Assembly (NCBI RefSeq): GCF_014652575.1
Contig: NZ_BMZB01000001.1
Span: 186,001 to 250,000 of the forward strand
Reading direction: 5' to 3'
Origin: Asticcacaulis endophyticus
GTDB lineage: Bacteria > Pseudomonadota > Alphaproteobacteria > Caulobacterales > Caulobacteraceae
Length of the DNA: 64,000 nucleotides
Shown: positions 62,867-64,000 of the stretch, in pieces
How the letters are laid out: each line of letters opens with the position of its first letter
Numbering within the stretch: position 1 is the stretch's first letter
Notes under the pieces: generated by a model
Told to the model about the DNA's origin: nothing
The model's database searches: none
Seen by the model: the letters and a program-made list of their open reading frames with translations, nothing else
Translations under genes and position numbers: made by a program

Positions 62867-64000
62867 AGCCCGTTCTCCGCAAAGCTTCTTCAATTTCATA
62901 GGCATGGCGGGCGTCCTGGGTCTCGACCATGATGTCGAACTCAGCGCCCTTAGCCGGGACATCGAGCACCAGACGATTGTGCGCCACATCGACGATGTTG
63001 CCGCCCTTATCAGATATCACATCAGCCATGCGCGACAACATACCCGGACGGTCATCGCCCAGAATCCGATAGGTCACGAGGCGCTTTTCACGCACCAGCT
63101 CACGCTGAAGCACGCTGGCCAACAGACGCAGATCGATATTACCACCGCACAGAACCAGACCAACCTTCTGGCCTGCAAACCGTTCGGCATGGCGCAGAAC
63201 CGCCGCGAGGCCCGTAGCCCCCGCGCCTTCGGAGACGGTCTTCTCGACATTGACGAACATGGCGATGCCGCGTTCGATATCGGATTCGTCGATTACGATT
63301 ACATCGTCTACCAAGGGATTGGCGACCGCAAAGGTCAGTTCGCCCACTTCCTTGACCGCAATACCCTCAGCAATAGTCGCCCCACCGGACACGACATTCT
63401 GACGGTTGCGCTTGGCCGCAAAGGACGGATACATGGCCGCCTCGACACCGATGACCTTGATCTTAGGATTGATCGCCTTGGCCGCGACCGCCATGCCCGC
63501 GATCAGGCCACCACCCCCGACCGGCACCAGCAGTACATCAAGATCCGGCACGGTCTCAAGCATCTCAATCGCCAAGGTGCCCTGCCCCGCCATTACGTCA
63601 TAGTCATCAAACGGATGGACATAAACCGCCCCGGCTTCGCGGCACAGATCCTGCGCGTGGGCGGATGATTCGTCGTAGCTGGCACCCGCGATTACCACCT
63701 TGGCGCCAAAGCTCTGGGTCTTTTGAATTTTCACGAACGGCGTGCCCTGCGGCATGACGATGGTCGCCGGAATGCCTAAGCGCGTGGCATGATAGGCTAA
63801 CCCTTGCGCGTGATTGCCGGCCGAGGCCGCATAGACGCCGCGCGCGCGTTCCTCTTCGGTCAACTGCGCCAGTTTATTGAGCGCGCCGCGCTCCTTAAAG
63901 GCCGAAGTCATCTGCTGGTTTTCGTACTTGACCCACAGGCTGACCTTGGTGACCGCACTCAGGCGCTGGGAATAGGCGAACGGCGTCTTTAGCACGTGGC
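62847..64000 (-). CDS. ilvA: Threonine dehydratase (partial, cut by the right edge)
   Basis: The visible part of a PLP-dependent threonine ammonia-lyase, which makes 2-oxobutanoate from threonine. The lysine that binds PLP is in MTSAFKERGAL. The glycine loop is PVGGGGLIAG, and a C-terminal ACT domain (about the last 80 residues, VTYRILGDDRPGML) suggests allosteric control. The frame stays open to the window edge, upstream of the TPFAYSQ motif, so the start is outside. It could also be the catabolic type; the ACT domain fits the shorter IlvA form. Confidence 0.88.
   Translation of the reverse strand, partial: HVLKTPFAYSQRLSAVTKVSLWVKYENQQMTSAFKERGALNKLAQLTEEERARGVYAASAGNHAQGLAYHATRLGIPATIVMPQGTPFVKIQKTQSFGAKVVIAGASYDESSAHAQDLCREAGAVYVHPFDDYDVMAGQGTLAIEMLETVPDLDVLLVPVGGGGLIAGMAVAAKAINPKIKVIGVEAAMYPSFAAKRNRQNVVSGGATIAEGIAVKEVGELTFAVANPLVDDVIVIDESDIERGIAMFVNVEKTVSEGAGATGLAAVLRHAERFAGQKVGLVLCGGNIDLRLLASVLQRELVREKRLVTYRILGDDRPGMLSRMADVISDKGGNIVDVAHNRLVLDVPAKGAEFDIMVETQDARHAYEIEEALRRTGYALRMD

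Noticed and set aside
1-64000. CRISPR arrays, tRNA or rRNA genes, insertion sequences, prophage
   Set aside because: No regular short repeats, cloverleaf sequences, transposase or phage genes were recognised.

Overview
The window looks like a chromosomal piece of a moderately GC-rich alphaproteobacterium of the Caulobacterales, most likely near Asticcacaulis or Caulobacter. This is inferred from the large TonB-dependent receptor of the Caulobacter/Xanthomonas type, the acnA / ccmABCD-dsbE divergence, the dapF-mtaB-ftsY-yciB run, and the twin-arginine exported glycan enzymes. No rRNA, tRNA, CRISPR array, insertion sequence or prophage was seen.

Layout. (1) 405-5789: two aconitases in tandem, acnB and acnA, on the minus strand. 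(2) 6012-8828: cytochrome c maturation genes ccmA, ccmB, ccmC, ccmD and dsbE/ccmG on the plus strand, then a small unknown membrane protein. (3) 9239-46072: a 37-kb pectin locus aimed at rhamnogalacturonan I (RG-I). It holds a TonB receptor, lyases of families PL26, PL11 and PL22, a CE12 acetylesterase, GH2, GH95, a GH43-GH35 fusion, a cytoplasmic GH105 unsaturated rhamnogalacturonyl hydrolase, a YesU-like DUF1961 protein, a GPH-family sugar symporter and RhaT. Two L-rhamnose routes are present. The isomerase/kinase route has rhaM, rhaI, rhaK and a DeoR regulator. The oxidative diketo-hydrolase route has rhamnose dehydrogenase, lactonase, rhamnonate dehydratase, ketodeoxyrhamnonate dehydrogenase, FAH-type hydrolase and LldD. 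(4) 46184-51117: a small unknown protein, a MarR regulator, and the housekeeping run yciB-ftsY-mtaB-dapF. (5) 51171-51775: a Doc/AbrB-type toxin-antitoxin pair. (6) 51815-55865: oxyR diverging from ahpD-ahpC-ahpF. (7) 55869-64000: a GumN-like protein, murI, an M3 peptidase, an entericidin-like lipoprotein, a YdeP-like molybdoenzyme, an FKBP lipoprotein and a threonine dehydratase cut by the right edge.

How the pectin locus probably works (inference from family roles). RG-I fragments enter through the TonB receptor. In the periplasm CE12 removes acetyl groups, GH43-GH35, GH2 and GH95 trim side chains, and PL11 and PL26 cut the backbone, while PL22 handles oligogalacturonides. Unsaturated disaccharides enter by the GPH symporter and are split by GH105. 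Free rhamnose enters by RhaT, and oxidation to pyruvate plus L-lactate is finished by LldD.

The most interesting unexplained items are a run of four hairpins ending in a strong terminator (about 20975-21159) that looks like an undescribed small RNA upstream of the PL11 gene; the GH43-GH35 fusion; an IclR-type regulator that has lost its effector domain; and a repeated ATTGGTC palindrome-like motif upstream of the GH95, PL26, TonB receptor and RNA genes.
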